Assembly: GCA_964291475.2 (NCBI GenBank)
Contig: OZ220062.1
Coordinates: 38,077-102,076, forward strand
DNA length: 64,000 bases
Source: DAOUKH01 sp964291475
Lineage (GTDB): Bacteria; Chloroflexota; Dehalococcoidia; SHYB01
Reading direction: 5' to 3'
A program made the position numbers and the translations under genes. Below the pieces are notes generated by a model. That model saw nothing but the letters and a program-made list of their open reading frames with translations, was not told the origin of the DNA and did no database searches. Shown here piece after piece: positions 26,117 to 34,219 of this stretch (positions within the stretch are counted from its first letter, which is position 1; the number at the start of each line of letters is the position of its first letter).

Positions 26117-26647
26117 CTACTTGGCCAAGAGCAACTCGATGATGCCGGGGAGTGCGGCCTCGGCCCGCTCCCGCACCTCGTCGCGGGTCAGGCTGCCAAG
26201 GGGGTGGGGCAGCGTGATGAAGGGGTAGTCGGGCACGCCCTGGACGCGCGCCATCGCCTTCGCCGTCGGGATGAAGGGCTCGGTGCAGACGACCGCGGTG
26301 GGGATCGATCGCCGTTCGAGGGTCAGTCCGTCGTGCAAACTGCTCGACGAGCAGGAGCCTCAGTCGCCGATGGCGGTCACCACCACGTCGCATTGCTCAA
26401 TGAGCTCGTCGAGCGTATCGGACGGAGCGGGCCGCGACACGTCGGGCTTGAAGGTACGCACCACCTCAGCGAACTCGTAGCGCTCCGAGAGGAGCCGTTC
26501 GATGTCGTCGAGGAGGTTGTTGGCGTTGAGCTTGTGGTTGTCGAGCAGCCCGAGCACCTTGCCGTTGAGGGTGTCGGGGCGCTCCGCCATGCTGGCGTCC
26601 ACCGGCAGCGGCGGACTGGTCGGATCGAGCATCGAGACGCGGGCCAT
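26117..26647 (-). CDS. UGSC-family selenoprotein 2 (in-frame TGA read as Sec)
   Basis: 176 residues if TGA at 26360-26362 is selenocysteine (Sec96). It reads ...VVVTAIGD, Sec, Gly-Ser-Cys, Ser-Ser, then 73+ residues to TAG at 26117. After the TGA, RRSIPTAVVCTEPFI and GVPDYPFITLPHPLGSLTRDE match the paralog (RGIPVAAIGPDK, GYPDYPFVVIDYPY). Residues 1-30 are more divergent (LNGKVLGLLDNHKLNANN). The ATG has AAGGAGG upstream. Without Sec insertion the product would stop at 95 residues. In this operon the selenoprotein comes first and the partner follows. Confidence 0.85.
26329..26349 (-). promoter_or_regulatory. SECIS-like hairpin of UGSC gene 2
   Basis: Stem CGTCG-A-GCA, loop GTT, TGC-A-CGACG: 5 bp, an A/A mismatch and 3 bp. 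It begins 10 nt after the TGA and its loop is 20-22 nt after it, with G then T first in the loop, as in known bacterial SECIS loops. The lower stem CGTCG/CGACG equals that of the paralog, while the upper stem differs but still pairs. Confidence 0.65.
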
Positions 26648-26778
26648 GCGGCGCCTCCTTCCCGGCGGAGCGCGTCCCTGGTGCGCTCGGCCTCGGGCGC
26701 AATTCTACCCCGCCGCCCCGGCTCCGGCCACCCGGCTTCTTGTCGCCGCGTCCCAGCCGGTGATTGTCGAGGGGGCCC

Positions 26779-26812
26779 CTCATCTCAATCTTCTCCCGGG
26801 GGGAGACCCTTG
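26779..26812 (-). repeat. Palindromic repeat P2 (inverted orientation)
   Basis: On the minus strand: a CTCC/GGGAG palindrome followed by AAGATTGAGATGAGGGGCCC. This is the P2 element found on the plus strand at 49526, 52703, 58971 and 63348. Confidence 0.65.
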
Positions 26813-26832
26813 TGTAACGGTTCCGGTCGTAG

Positions 26833-26950
26833 GGGAACGGGCGCTTCTCGAAGCGCCCCTACAGGGGAGGGCGACCACGAGGGTCGCCCCTGCACGGACG
26901 ATCCCCTGCGGCCCCCTGGGTTGCGCAAAGGTCTCCACCGGGAGAAGAGG
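26833..26950 (+). repeat. Composite palindromic repeat, copy B
   Basis: 118 bp with the same blocks in the same order as copy A at 8793-8943 but on the other strand: GGGCGCTTCTCGAAGCGCCC, GGGCGACCACGAGGGTCGCC, then GGTTGCGCAAAGGTCTCC and GGGAGAAGAGG. Paired changes in the middle palindrome (AACC/GGTT in A, GACC/GGTC in B) keep the stem. It covers the space between UGSC gene 2 and the MOSC gene. Confidence 0.8.
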
Positions 26951-26982
26951 TTAGGGGTTGCTCCGGCCACCCGGCGCCTCGA

Positions 26983-27011
26983 TTGCAAACCGGGCCGCCG
27001 ACTCCTACGCT
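26983..27011 (+). promoter_or_regulatory. Promoter of the MOSC gene
   Basis: TTGCAA, 17 bp, TACGCT, 36 bp before the ATG at 27048. It follows the repeat directly. Confidence 0.45.
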
Positions 27012-27047
27012 GTATGCGCTGCCGCGCGCGACGGTGGGAGGACAACG

Positions 27048-27545
27048 ATGCCGATGGGACGGATCGTCCAGGTCAACGTGAAGCCGGAAGGGGCGGGTCG
27101 CCCCGGTCTTCCCAAGAAGCCGGTCGACTCGGCGCGGCTGACCGCCGGAGGCGTCGAGGGCGACTTTAACCATTACCGCACCCGCGGACGGCGCGGCGAT
27201 CCCGACTACGCCGTCATGCTTATGACCGTCGACGCCATCGAGGACATCAACGGAGAGGGCTGGCCGGTAAAGGCAGGGGACATCGGCGAGAACGTCACCG
27301 TCGAGGGCGTCCCCTACGCCGACCTCGGACCGGGGCGGCGTGTGCGCGTCGGCGGGGCGACCGTCGAGATCACCGAGCCGGCGACGCCGTGCGCCAACCT
27401 GTACACGCTGCCTTACGTCGGCGAGGAGCGCGGCCCGGCGTTCCTCAAGACGATGCTGGGACGCCGCGGCTGGTATGCCCGCGTGATCGACGAGGGCGAC
27501 CTCGCCCCCGGCGGCGCCGTCGAGCTGCTCGGCGAGCAGGAATAG
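27048..27545 (+). CDS. MOSC-domain protein
   Basis: 165 residues; GGGAGG lies 6-12 bp before the ATG (MPMGRIVQVNVKPEG). MOSC domains bind sulfurated molybdenum ligands or carry sulfur; the conserved cysteine is in EPATPCANLYTLPY. Early GVEGDFNHYRTRG and the middle GDIGENVTVEGV are family signatures. It is a stand-alone domain of the YiiM-like type, with no molybdenum genes nearby. YiiM-type members detoxify N-hydroxylated compounds; that role is only a possibility here. Confidence 0.85.
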   Translation: MPMGRIVQVNVKPEGAGRPGLPKKPVDSARLTAGGVEGDFNHYRTRGRRGDPDYAVMLMTVDAIEDINGEGWPVKAGDIGENVTVEGVPYADLGPGRRVRVGGATVEITEPATPCANLYTLPYVGEERGPAFLKTMLGRRGWYARVIDEGDLAPGGAVELLGEQE

Positions 27546-27589
27546 CCGCCTCCCTTGCGTACGGCGCCGCATCGGCGCTATCGTACGGG

Positions 27590-27790
27590 TAAGCAAGAAA
27601 GGAGGTGGTCTATTTTGAAACATGCTCAACGGACTAGCGAGGTGTTTACCACGTAGCGGAAACCGGAAGGACACGCTGACCGGTATTCCGGTGCGGAATA
27701 CCAGGTAAGCACTGGGGCCCCGAAGCTCTCGGTAGAAGTCCGCCGAGACGGCCGCAAGGCAGAAGCGCTTCGGGGCCTTTCCTATTTCGC
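27590..27790 (+). ncRNA. Candidate structured RNA or attenuator
   Basis: About 200 nt with several strong helices. A perfect 8-bp hairpin GGTATTCC/GGAATACC lies at 27682-27702. A closing 11-bp helix GGCCCCGAAGC (27716-27726) with GCTTCGGGGCC (27767-27777) encloses TCTCGG/CCGAGA (27727-27732 with 27743-27748) and is followed by TTTCC. Upstream, AAAGGAGGTGGTC precedes a TTG and a 13-codon frame ending at TAG, perhaps a leader peptide. I do not match it to a known RNA family. It ends 66 bp before the lipoprotein start. Confidence 0.4.
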
Positions 27791-27855
27791 ACGAGGAACA
27801 AAGGGCGGCCTCGATGCGTCATGCTAGTGACCACACGCTTCCACGGGGAACCCCT

Positions 27856-29589
27856 ATGCGAGCCCGCTTCCTCTTTCTCGGCCTTCCCCTAGCTTTGGTG
27901 CTTCTCGCGGCGGCTTGCGGCGACGACGCGCCCACTCCGACCTCGGCGCCGCCCTCGACCACGCCGACGCCGCACATGGTCGAGACGCCGACCCCTGAAA
28001 CGAGGGAGGTACGCGCTCCCATCGACGGCGTCGAGCTCAACATCGCCGAGTCGGACCCGCCGCAGTACTTCCTTGAGATCCAGGCCGGCCTCCCCAACGC
28101 CTGCCACACCTTCGACCGGAAGGAGACGCAACGCTCCGGGACGGAGATCACGGTCACAGTCGTCAACCGCGTCGTGACCAGCGACGTCGGCTGCGCCGAG
28201 ATCTATATCACCGAAACCCACTCCGTCGCCTTAGGAAGCGACTTCGAACCCGGCGCCACCTACACCGTACGAGTCAACGACGAGACGCTGACCTTCACGG
28301 CGGAATCGGCTTCCGCGACGACCGCCACTCCAAGGACCACGCTGACCGCGGCCCCGGCGCCCATTGAGCGTGTCGACCTCTACGAGTTGTTCCTCCTTGG
28401 GGCGCAGCACTATGTTCTCGACATCACTTCCGGCCTTCCCGACGCTTGCCACACATTCGACCGGATCGAAACGCAGCGCGGGGGGACGGACATCACGGTC
28501 TCCGTCATCAACAGCGTGATCAGCGGCGACGTCGCCTGCGCGCAGGTCTACGGGACCGAGATCAACGTGGTGGCCCTGGGGAGCGACTTTGAGGTCGGTG
28601 TGACCTATACCATCCGGGTCAACGAGTGGGAGGAATCGTTCACGCCGGAGGCACTTTGGGACGAGGTCGAAGCACCTATCGCGGACGTAGGAGTCCAAGT
28701 CGTGGGGCCGGACCCGGTGCAGTACTTCCTCGACGTCAGGGCCGGCGTTCCCGATACCTGCCATGCGTTCGACCGGATCGAGACGCAGCGTGAGGGGACG
28801 GAGATAACGGTGTCGGTCATCAACCGCGTGCTCACCCGCGACGGTGAATGCACGGAAATCCAGAGGGTCGCGCCGCACTCGATAGCACTGGGGGGCGACC
28901 TCGAGCCCGGCACGACCTATACGGTCCTGGTCAACGACCGGGAGATCTCCTTCACGCCGGAGGCCGCGCCGGTCGAGGTCGATGCGCCCATTGAGAATGT
29001 GACGGTCCATCCCCTCAAGACCGACCCGCCGCAGTACTTCCTGGAGATCCAGGCCGGCCTCCCCGACGCCTGTCACACGTTCGGCCGCACCGAAGTGCAA
29101 CGGTCGGGGAGCGAGATCACGGTCTCGGTCATCAATCTGATAGCCGTCGTCGACGCGGTGTGCGGGGAGGTCTACGAGACCGCGCCGCACCTGCTGCCCC
29201 TCGGCACGGACTTCGAGGCCGGTGTCACCTATACCGTTCGGGTGAACGACTGGGAGACTTCCTTCACGGCGGAGGCCGTCCCCATCGAGATGGACGCCCC
29301 CATCGAGGAGGTAGAGCTGCTCGTCTTGGAAACCGACCCGCCGCAGTACTTCCTCGAAGTCACGTCGGGCCTGCCCGACGCCTGCCACACCTTCGACCGC
29401 ATCGAGACGGAGCGGACGGGGACGGAGATCACGGTCACGGTCATCAACCGGGTCGCCACCGGCGACGTCATGTGCGCGCAGGTCTACGAGACCGTGTCAA
29501 ACACCGTGGAGCTGGGGAGCGAGTTCGAGGCCGGCGTGACGTACACTGTCCGCGTCAACGACGAGACGTTGACCTTCACGACGGAGTAG
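27856..29589 (+). CDS. Lipoprotein with five repeats of a two-Cys domain
   Basis: 577 residues. Signal peptide and lipobox (LVLLAAACGD, Cys about 21), a Thr/Pro linker, then five repeats of about 97 residues. Each starts API-x-x-V, has PPQYFLE(I/V) and GLPDACHTFDR, then ITV(T/S)VINRV, a second conserved Cys and LGSDFEAGVTYTVRVND. Each repeat carries two Cys likely bonded to each other. The repeats are about half identical, so they arose by tandem duplication. ATG at 27856 is chosen because it gives a clean signal; an earlier ATG at 27814 would spoil it. Cell-surface role, unknown. Confidence 0.8.
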   Translation: MRARFLFLGLPLALVLLAAACGDDAPTPTSAPPSTTPTPHMVETPTPETREVRAPIDGVELNIAESDPPQYFLEIQAGLPNACHTFDRKETQRSGTEITVTVVNRVVTSDVGCAEIYITETHSVALGSDFEPGATYTVRVNDETLTFTAESASATTATPRTTLTAAPAPIERVDLYELFLLGAQHYVLDITSGLPDACHTFDRIETQRGGTDITVSVINSVISGDVACAQVYGTEINVVALGSDFEVGVTYTIRVNEWEESFTPEALWDEVEAPIADVGVQVVGPDPVQYFLDVRAGVPDTCHAFDRIETQREGTEITVSVINRVLTRDGECTEIQRVAPHSIALGGDLEPGTTYTVLVNDREISFTPEAAPVEVDAPIENVTVHPLKTDPPQYFLEIQAGLPDACHTFGRTEVQRSGSEITVSVINLIAVVDAVCGEVYETAPHLLPLGTDFEAGVTYTVRVNDWETSFTAEAVPIEMDAPIEEVELLVLETDPPQYFLEVTSGLPDACHTFDRIETERTGTEITVTVINRVATGDVMCAQVYETVSNTVELGSEFEAGVTYTVRVNDETLTFTTE

Positions 29590-29611
29590 CGCCGGCGGCG
29601 GGAGGCCCGTC

Positions 29612-30493
29612 ATGCGCGGCCGATTCCTGGTACTCATCCTTGTCCTGATTGCCGCGTTGGCTGTCGCCTACTGCGAATCGGGCCGGAAGGCCGCGGCCCC
29701 GCTCGACTGGAGCACGGCCTCCGTTCTTGACAAGAGCGAGGTCCAGGCTCCCATCATTGGCATGTCCGTCGGGTCCGCGGCGGGCGATTACTTGCTTGAT
29801 GTCGACGCAGCCATTCCGTATTGCCAGAACTTCGACCGGATTGTGGCTCGGCGATCGGGGAGTGAAATAGAGGTCGTCGTCATCAACCGGGTCGTCGGCC
29901 ACGGGGTCGTGTCCCTCTGCGCAGAGGGCTACAGGGGAACCGAATACCTTACGGTGAACTTGGGGAGGGACTTTGGGCCGGGGGCCGTAAACACGGTTCT
30001 GGTCAACGACCAGAGCTTCACCTTCACTGCCGCGGAGCCCAGGGCGTCTAACGCGAGCGTCATGGGACCGAGCTTTCGTTCAAACAGGGTCGGCAAGGCG
30101 CCGCAACCCATCCCCGAACAATTCCCGCCCTTGATGGCGAATGAGGCAAGGTTTCACTGGACAGGGGCAGTTGCGCGACCGACCGAGTCGGACCCGGCGA
30201 CTTACCTTCTCGACGTCCGCGTGATGGGCGCTGTGGGCTGTAGTGAGTTTCGGCGCGTAGACCTCCGCCAGTCCGGCGAACGCATCTATATCCGCGCAGT
30301 CGACTCTCTCAACAGATGGCTAGTGGGCGCCGTCTTCGGCTGCGACCTAATCTTCCACGAAGAAATGTCGATAGACCTTGGGAGCGATTTCGAATCTGGG
30401 GTGACGTATGGGGTCTATGCGTCCCAACTCGTCTTTTCGGAAAACAGAGGGTATTGGCGAGAATATCTGCTAACGGAGTTCACGGCCCAATAA
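29612..30493 (+). CDS. Secreted protein with two divergent copies of the same repeat domain
   Basis: 293 residues; N-terminal hydrophobic signal with Cys (LAVAYCES) that may be a lipobox. Copy 1 (QAPIIGMSVGS, YLLDVDAAIPYCQNFDR, IEVVVINRV, LGRDFGPGAVNTVLVND) is clearly related to the repeats of the preceding gene; copy 2 (TYLLDVRVMG, IYIRAVDSLN, LGSDFESGVTYGV) is more diverged. It starts 22 bp after the previous stop, so the two form an operon. Unknown function. Confidence 0.7.
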   Translation: MRGRFLVLILVLIAALAVAYCESGRKAAAPLDWSTASVLDKSEVQAPIIGMSVGSAAGDYLLDVDAAIPYCQNFDRIVARRSGSEIEVVVINRVVGHGVVSLCAEGYRGTEYLTVNLGRDFGPGAVNTVLVNDQSFTFTAAEPRASNASVMGPSFRSNRVGKAPQPIPEQFPPLMANEARFHWTGAVARPTESDPATYLLDVRVMGAVGCSEFRRVDLRQSGERIYIRAVDSLNRWLVGAVFGCDLIFHEEMSIDLGSDFESGVTYGVYASQLVFSENRGYWREYLLTEFTAQ

Positions 30494-30521
30494 CGCCCCG
30501 CCCCACACCTGCCCCCGCGCG

Positions 30522-30551
30522 TTGACGCTGTCGCGGGGGCGCTGCTAGGAT
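30522..30551 (+). promoter_or_regulatory. Promoter of the thiolase gene
   Basis: TTGACG, 18-bp spacer, TAGGAT; 35 bp before ATG at 30587. Confidence 0.5.
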
Positions 30552-30586
30552 GCGCCGGCCTTCTTTTCTGAAGGCGTGGGGCGTCG

Positions 30587-31720
30587 ATGAGCATCAAGGA
30601 CAAGTACGCGATCGCGGGCTTGGGCGTGACCAAGCAGGGCAAGCTGCCCGACGTCACGACGCGCGAGGTGGCCCGCGAGGCGATGGAGCTGGCCCTCGCC
30701 GACGCTAACCTGAAACGCGCCGACATCGACGGCTTCATCTACCAGTCGGGCCTCGAAAGCGACACCTACGACTGCCGCTATCTCGGCATCTCGCCGATGA
30801 ACTTCTGGTCGATGCAGGCCGGGGGCGCGACGGCGGGGGCGACGGTGATGGCCGCCATCGGCGCCATCGAGGCGGGGGTGGCCACGACGGTGCTCTGCAT
30901 GGGGGCGTCGCGGCTGCGCAGCGCGAACCTGCGCCTGGGCGCCGTCGCCTACGGCTACGCGCAGACGTGGGGGCTGGTGAGCCCCATCGCCAACCACGCC
31001 CTGAACGCGACGCGCCACATGGCCGTCTTCGGCACCACGCACGAACAGCTAGGGAGCGTCGCGGTGACGCAGCGCGAGTATGCCTGCATGCGCCCCGAGG
31101 CGATGGAGTACGGCAAGCCGATCACGCTGGACGACTACTTCGCCTCGCCGTGGATCGCGCACCCCTTCCGGCTGCTCGACTGCACCCGCGACACCGACGG
31201 CGGGGTCGCGCTCATCGTGACCAGCGCTGAGCGGGCGCGGGCCCTCACCGACAAGCCGGTCTACATCATGGGCGTGGGCGCGGGCTGCAACATCCAGCGG
31301 TGGCACGACAAGACCGTCTACCAGGGGCTCGACTGCTCACGGCCCAAGGAGTCGGCATTCCGGACAGCGGGCATCTCGACGAGTGACGTCGACGTGTTCG
31401 AGTGCTACGACGCCTTCACCATCAACGTGATCATGCAGCTCGAGGGCTACGGCTTCTGCGGCGAGGGCGAGGGCGGCCCGTTCGTCGAGGCCGGCGAGAC
31501 CAAGCTCGGCGGCAAGATGCCCACCAACACCGCCGGCGGGCAGCTCTCCGGCTGGTACGCCCAGGGCTTCACGCCGCTGACCGAGGGCATCCGGCAGATG
31601 CGCGGCGAGTGCGGCGACGCCCAGGTCGAGGGCGCCGAGATCGCGCTGGTGACGGGCCACGGCGGCAACGCCGGCGTCCACAACACCTGGAACCACTCCT
31701 GCTTGGTGCTGCGGAGGTAG
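30587..31720 (+). CDS. Thiolase-family protein (SCP-x type, lipid-transfer associated)
   Basis: 377 residues, beginning KDKYAIAGLGVTKQGKLPD. Has the SCP-x/nonspecific lipid-transfer type thiolase layout: LCMGASRLRSANLRL carries the position of the nucleophilic Cys, DVDVFECYDAFTINV the thiolase helix block, and GHGGNAGVHNTWNHSCLVL the C-terminal His/Cys end. The DUF35 gene starts 2 bp after its stop, the usual partner that binds acyl-CoA or stabilises the thiolase. Probably cleaves beta-keto acyl-CoA or condenses it; the chain length is unknown. Confidence 0.87.
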   Translation: MSIKDKYAIAGLGVTKQGKLPDVTTREVAREAMELALADANLKRADIDGFIYQSGLESDTYDCRYLGISPMNFWSMQAGGATAGATVMAAIGAIEAGVATTVLCMGASRLRSANLRLGAVAYGYAQTWGLVSPIANHALNATRHMAVFGTTHEQLGSVAVTQREYACMRPEAMEYGKPITLDDYFASPWIAHPFRLLDCTRDTDGGVALIVTSAERARALTDKPVYIMGVGAGCNIQRWHDKTVYQGLDCSRPKESAFRTAGISTSDVDVFECYDAFTINVIMQLEGYGFCGEGEGGPFVEAGETKLGGKMPTNTAGGQLSGWYAQGFTPLTEGIRQMRGECGDAQVEGAEIALVTGHGGNAGVHNTWNHSCLVLRR

Positions 31721-31721
31721 C

Positions 31722-32150
31722 ATGACGACGACACCGCGGCCCAAGCCGGGCCCCGACGAGCTGTTCACCGACCCCCGCGACGACGAGTTCTGGGAGGGTG
31801 TGCGGCGCGGCGAGCTCCTGGTGTTCCAATGCGGGGCCTGCGGGGCCAGCTACTGGCCCGCCACGTCGTGCCTCGACGACTGTCCCATGGACGGCATGCG
31901 CTGGGTCCCCGCGAGCGGGAAGGGCGTCCTCCATACCTTCACCGTCTACTACCGGGCGTTGAACCCGGGTTGGAAGGACGACGTGCCCTACAACGTGGCG
32001 GTCGTCGCGCTGGACGAAGGGCCGTTTATGTTCAGCAACGTCGTGGGCGTGGAGAACGACGCCCTCGAAGTCGGGATGCGGCTCGAAGCCGTCTTCAACG
32101 AGGTGCGGCCCGGTGTCACCCTGCCGCAGTTCGCGCCGGCGTCGTCGTAG
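31722..32150 (+). CDS. DUF35 zinc-ribbon/OB-fold protein, thiolase partner
   Basis: 142 residues. N-terminal rubredoxin-like zinc knuckle C-x2-C (FQCGACGASYWPATSCLDDC, second pair Cys-x3-Cys) followed by an OB-fold (HTFTVYYRALNPGWKDDVPY, VENDALEVGMRLEAVF). Such proteins form complexes with SCP-x type thiolases and bind acyl-CoA. Gene overlap with the thiolase makes this assignment firm. Closely spaced with the convergent LLM gene at 32155. Confidence 0.88.
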   Translation: MTTTPRPKPGPDELFTDPRDDEFWEGVRRGELLVFQCGACGASYWPATSCLDDCPMDGMRWVPASGKGVLHTFTVYYRALNPGWKDDVPYNVAVVALDEGPFMFSNVVGVENDALEVGMRLEAVFNEVRPGVTLPQFAPASS

Positions 32151-32154
32151 CGCC

Positions 32155-33069
32155 CTAGCGGCTCTCCGCGTAGCGCCGGACCTCCGGCGCGACCTCCTTG
32201 GCGAAGTGGCGCACACTCGCCTCCGCCAGCGCCGGATCGCCGACCCACGCGATGGCGAAGTAGTCGACGCCGGCGTCGACGTACCCCTTCAGCGACTCGA
32301 TGCACTGCTCGGTGGGGCCGATGAGGTAGTACTTGTTCCCCTTCTTCGCGCCGGGGTTGGTGGGGTCCTTCGACACGTCATAGGCGGCGAGGTCGGTGAG
32401 CCCGATGAAGACGAGGAAGGCGCGCTCGATGGAGGCGGGGTCGCGGCCCCGCTCCGCCGTCTCCCGCTGCATGGCGGCGAGGCCGTCGGCGTAGCGGTCG
32501 GGGGTCATGAGGTAGGGGAACCAGCCCGCGCCGTGCGACGCCGTCCGCCGGCGGCAGGCGGGACCTCGCCCGCCGAACCAGATGCGGGGGTGCGGCTGCT
32601 GGACGGGCCGGGGCAGCAGCGTGACGTCCTCGAAGGGGTAGAAGCGGCCGGTGTGGGTGACCGACTCCTCGGTCCAGACCCGCGTCAGGACCTCGATGGC
32701 CTCGTCCATGCGCGCGCCGCGCTCTTGAGGCGGGACGCCGCTGGCGAGCCACTCGTTGGGGTACTCGCCGCCCACGCCTAGGCCGGCGATGAGCCTTCCG
32801 TCGGAGAGCCGGTCGATGTGGGTCAGCGCTTTGGCGACAGGGATGGGGTGCCGGAGCGGCAGGAGGAGCACGCCGGAGATCAGGTCGACCTTCTCGGTGA
32901 GCACCGCCGCCGCGGCGAGCTGCGTCAGGCAGTCGCCGATGGGCTGGCGCGTCATCACGTGGTCGCCGGTCCAGAGGCCGTCGTAGCCGAGGTCTTCGGC
33001 CTCCGGCGCGGTCCTGCGAAGCTCGGAGCCGGGGCCTCCGGTCGTCACCGCGAACTTGATGGGGCTCAT
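32155..33069 (-). CDS. LLM-class flavin/F420-dependent oxidoreductase 1
   Basis: 304 residues of the luciferase-like monooxygenase fold. The N-terminal KFAVTTGGPGSELRRTA, the AEDLGYDGLWTGDHVM loop, GRLIAGLGVGGEYPNEW and RPVQQPHPRIWFGGRG are typical of the F420-dependent TIGR03619-like group. The last 4 bases overlap the start of the CoA-transferase gene that precedes it on the same strand, so they are coupled. Probably oxidises an acyl or alcohol intermediate; F420 versus FMN use is not settled from sequence. Confidence 0.87.
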   Translation of the reverse strand: MSPIKFAVTTGGPGSELRRTAPEAEDLGYDGLWTGDHVMTRQPIGDCLTQLAAAAVLTEKVDLISGVLLLPLRHPIPVAKALTHIDRLSDGRLIAGLGVGGEYPNEWLASGVPPQERGARMDEAIEVLTRVWTEESVTHTGRFYPFEDVTLLPRPVQQPHPRIWFGGRGPACRRRTASHGAGWFPYLMTPDRYADGLAAMQRETAERGRDPASIERAFLVFIGLTDLAAYDVSKDPTNPGAKKGNKYYLIGPTEQCIESLKGYVDAGVDYFAIAWVGDPALAEASVRHFAKEVAPEVRRYAESR

Positions 33070-34217
33070 GGTTGCGGCTCCTCTTGGTCTTGTGCTGCTC
33101 CGCCGAGCAGGCCTTCGATGATGACGTCGTTATGGTGACCGAGCGGGACGGCGGGCGCCAGTGGGGGCAACGGAGCGCCTTCGAAGCGCCACGGCGGACG
33201 CATCACGGCCTGCTCGCCCAAATCTTCCTGCGGCACGTTGACGAACACGTCTCTGGCCGCCAGATGGGGGTCGACGGCGACGTGGCGCGCCGACTGGTAG
33301 GGCATCGCGGCGACACCCGCCTCCTGCAACAGGCGCGCGGCATCCTCCGGCGACCTCGCCGCCGCCCACGCCTCGATCGCGGCATCGACTTCGGCGTCCG
33401 CCTGACTGCCGCTCAGGTCGGGGCGGCCGATGGCGGCGCATAGGGCGGCAAAGTCGGCCTCCTCGAAGATGGCGATGCTCACCCATGCGTCGTCGCCGGC
33501 GCAGCGGTAGAGGTCGTGGACGAGGGCGCCGTCGAGGCGGTTTCCGGAGCGCTCGGCGACGCGCCCGTTCATCGAGAAGTCGGCGATCTGCGCACCGAGG
33601 CTGTTGCTCACCACCTCGCGCGCCGAGATGTCGACGAGGAGTCCCCGCCCGGTCTGGCGCCGGTCGTAAAGCGCCGCCAGGATGCCGAAGGCCAGCGCCG
33701 AGCCGACGCGCAGGTCGATGCTGTCCCCAAGGGCGGCGGGGGCTGCGTCGGGGTAGCCGGTCAGCGTGCCGAGTCCGCCCTGTACCGAGAAGATGCTGGC
33801 GAAGCCGGCGTAGCGGCTTTCGGGGCCGTTCTGCCCCGCGCTCGACACCGTGCCGACGATGATGTCGGGCCGGACGCGGCGCAGCGAGGCGTAGTCGAAG
33901 CCCATGCGTTCCAAGACGCCGGGGCGGTAGCTCGCGGTCAGGACGTCGCTGACCGAGACGAGGCGGCGCAGCAGGGCCGCGCCCTCGTCCGCGCCGAGGT
34001 CGGCGGCGAGGCTGAGCTTGTTCAGGTTCAGGTCGTTGAACTGGGAGGAGACGGGACTGGTGGTGCGGCGGTAGAAGCCGTGGCGGCTGACGTCGGGGCG
34101 GGCCGGCCACTCGACCTTGATGACCTCCGCGCCCAACCAACCGAGCTGCAGCGAGGCGTAGGGCCCGGCCCCGGCCCAAGTCAGATCGACGACGCGGACG
34201 CCTCGAAGCGGGAGCAC
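33066..34217 (-). CDS. CaiB/BaiF CoA-transferase
   Basis: 383 residues, single domain. Starts MLPLRGVRVVDLTWAGAGPYASLQLG; the HGFYRRTTSPVSSQFNDLNLN and GRGLLVDISAREVVSNS segments are family blocks, and the D in SIDLRVGSAL lies in the region of the catalytic Asp. Separated by 2 bp from the next CoA-transferase, with which it may form a heterodimer, since paralog pairs of this kind replace the fused enzymes at 14557 and 22674. Confidence 0.88.
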   Translation of the reverse strand: MLPLRGVRVVDLTWAGAGPYASLQLGWLGAEVIKVEWPARPDVSRHGFYRRTTSPVSSQFNDLNLNKLSLAADLGADEGAALLRRLVSVSDVLTASYRPGVLERMGFDYASLRRVRPDIIVGTVSSAGQNGPESRYAGFASIFSVQGGLGTLTGYPDAAPAALGDSIDLRVGSALAFGILAALYDRRQTGRGLLVDISAREVVSNSLGAQIADFSMNGRVAERSGNRLDGALVHDLYRCAGDDAWVSIAIFEEADFAALCAAIGRPDLSGSQADAEVDAAIEAWAAARSPEDAARLLQEAGVAAMPYQSARHVAVDPHLAARDVFVNVPQEDLGEQAVMRPPWRFEGAPLPPLAPAVPLGHHNDVIIEGLLGGAAQDQEEPQP

Positions 34218-34219
34218 GC

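Noticed and set aside
26340..26354. Shorter 6-bp hairpin directly after the second TGA
   Set aside because: Its loop is only 12-14 nt after TGA, too near for SECIS; the longer 21-nt hairpin at 26329-26349 fits better.
27546..27855. A small protein encoded in the RNA region (reading through TAG)
   Set aside because: The frame has an internal TAG and codons unlike the genome's, and the perfect helices favour RNA.
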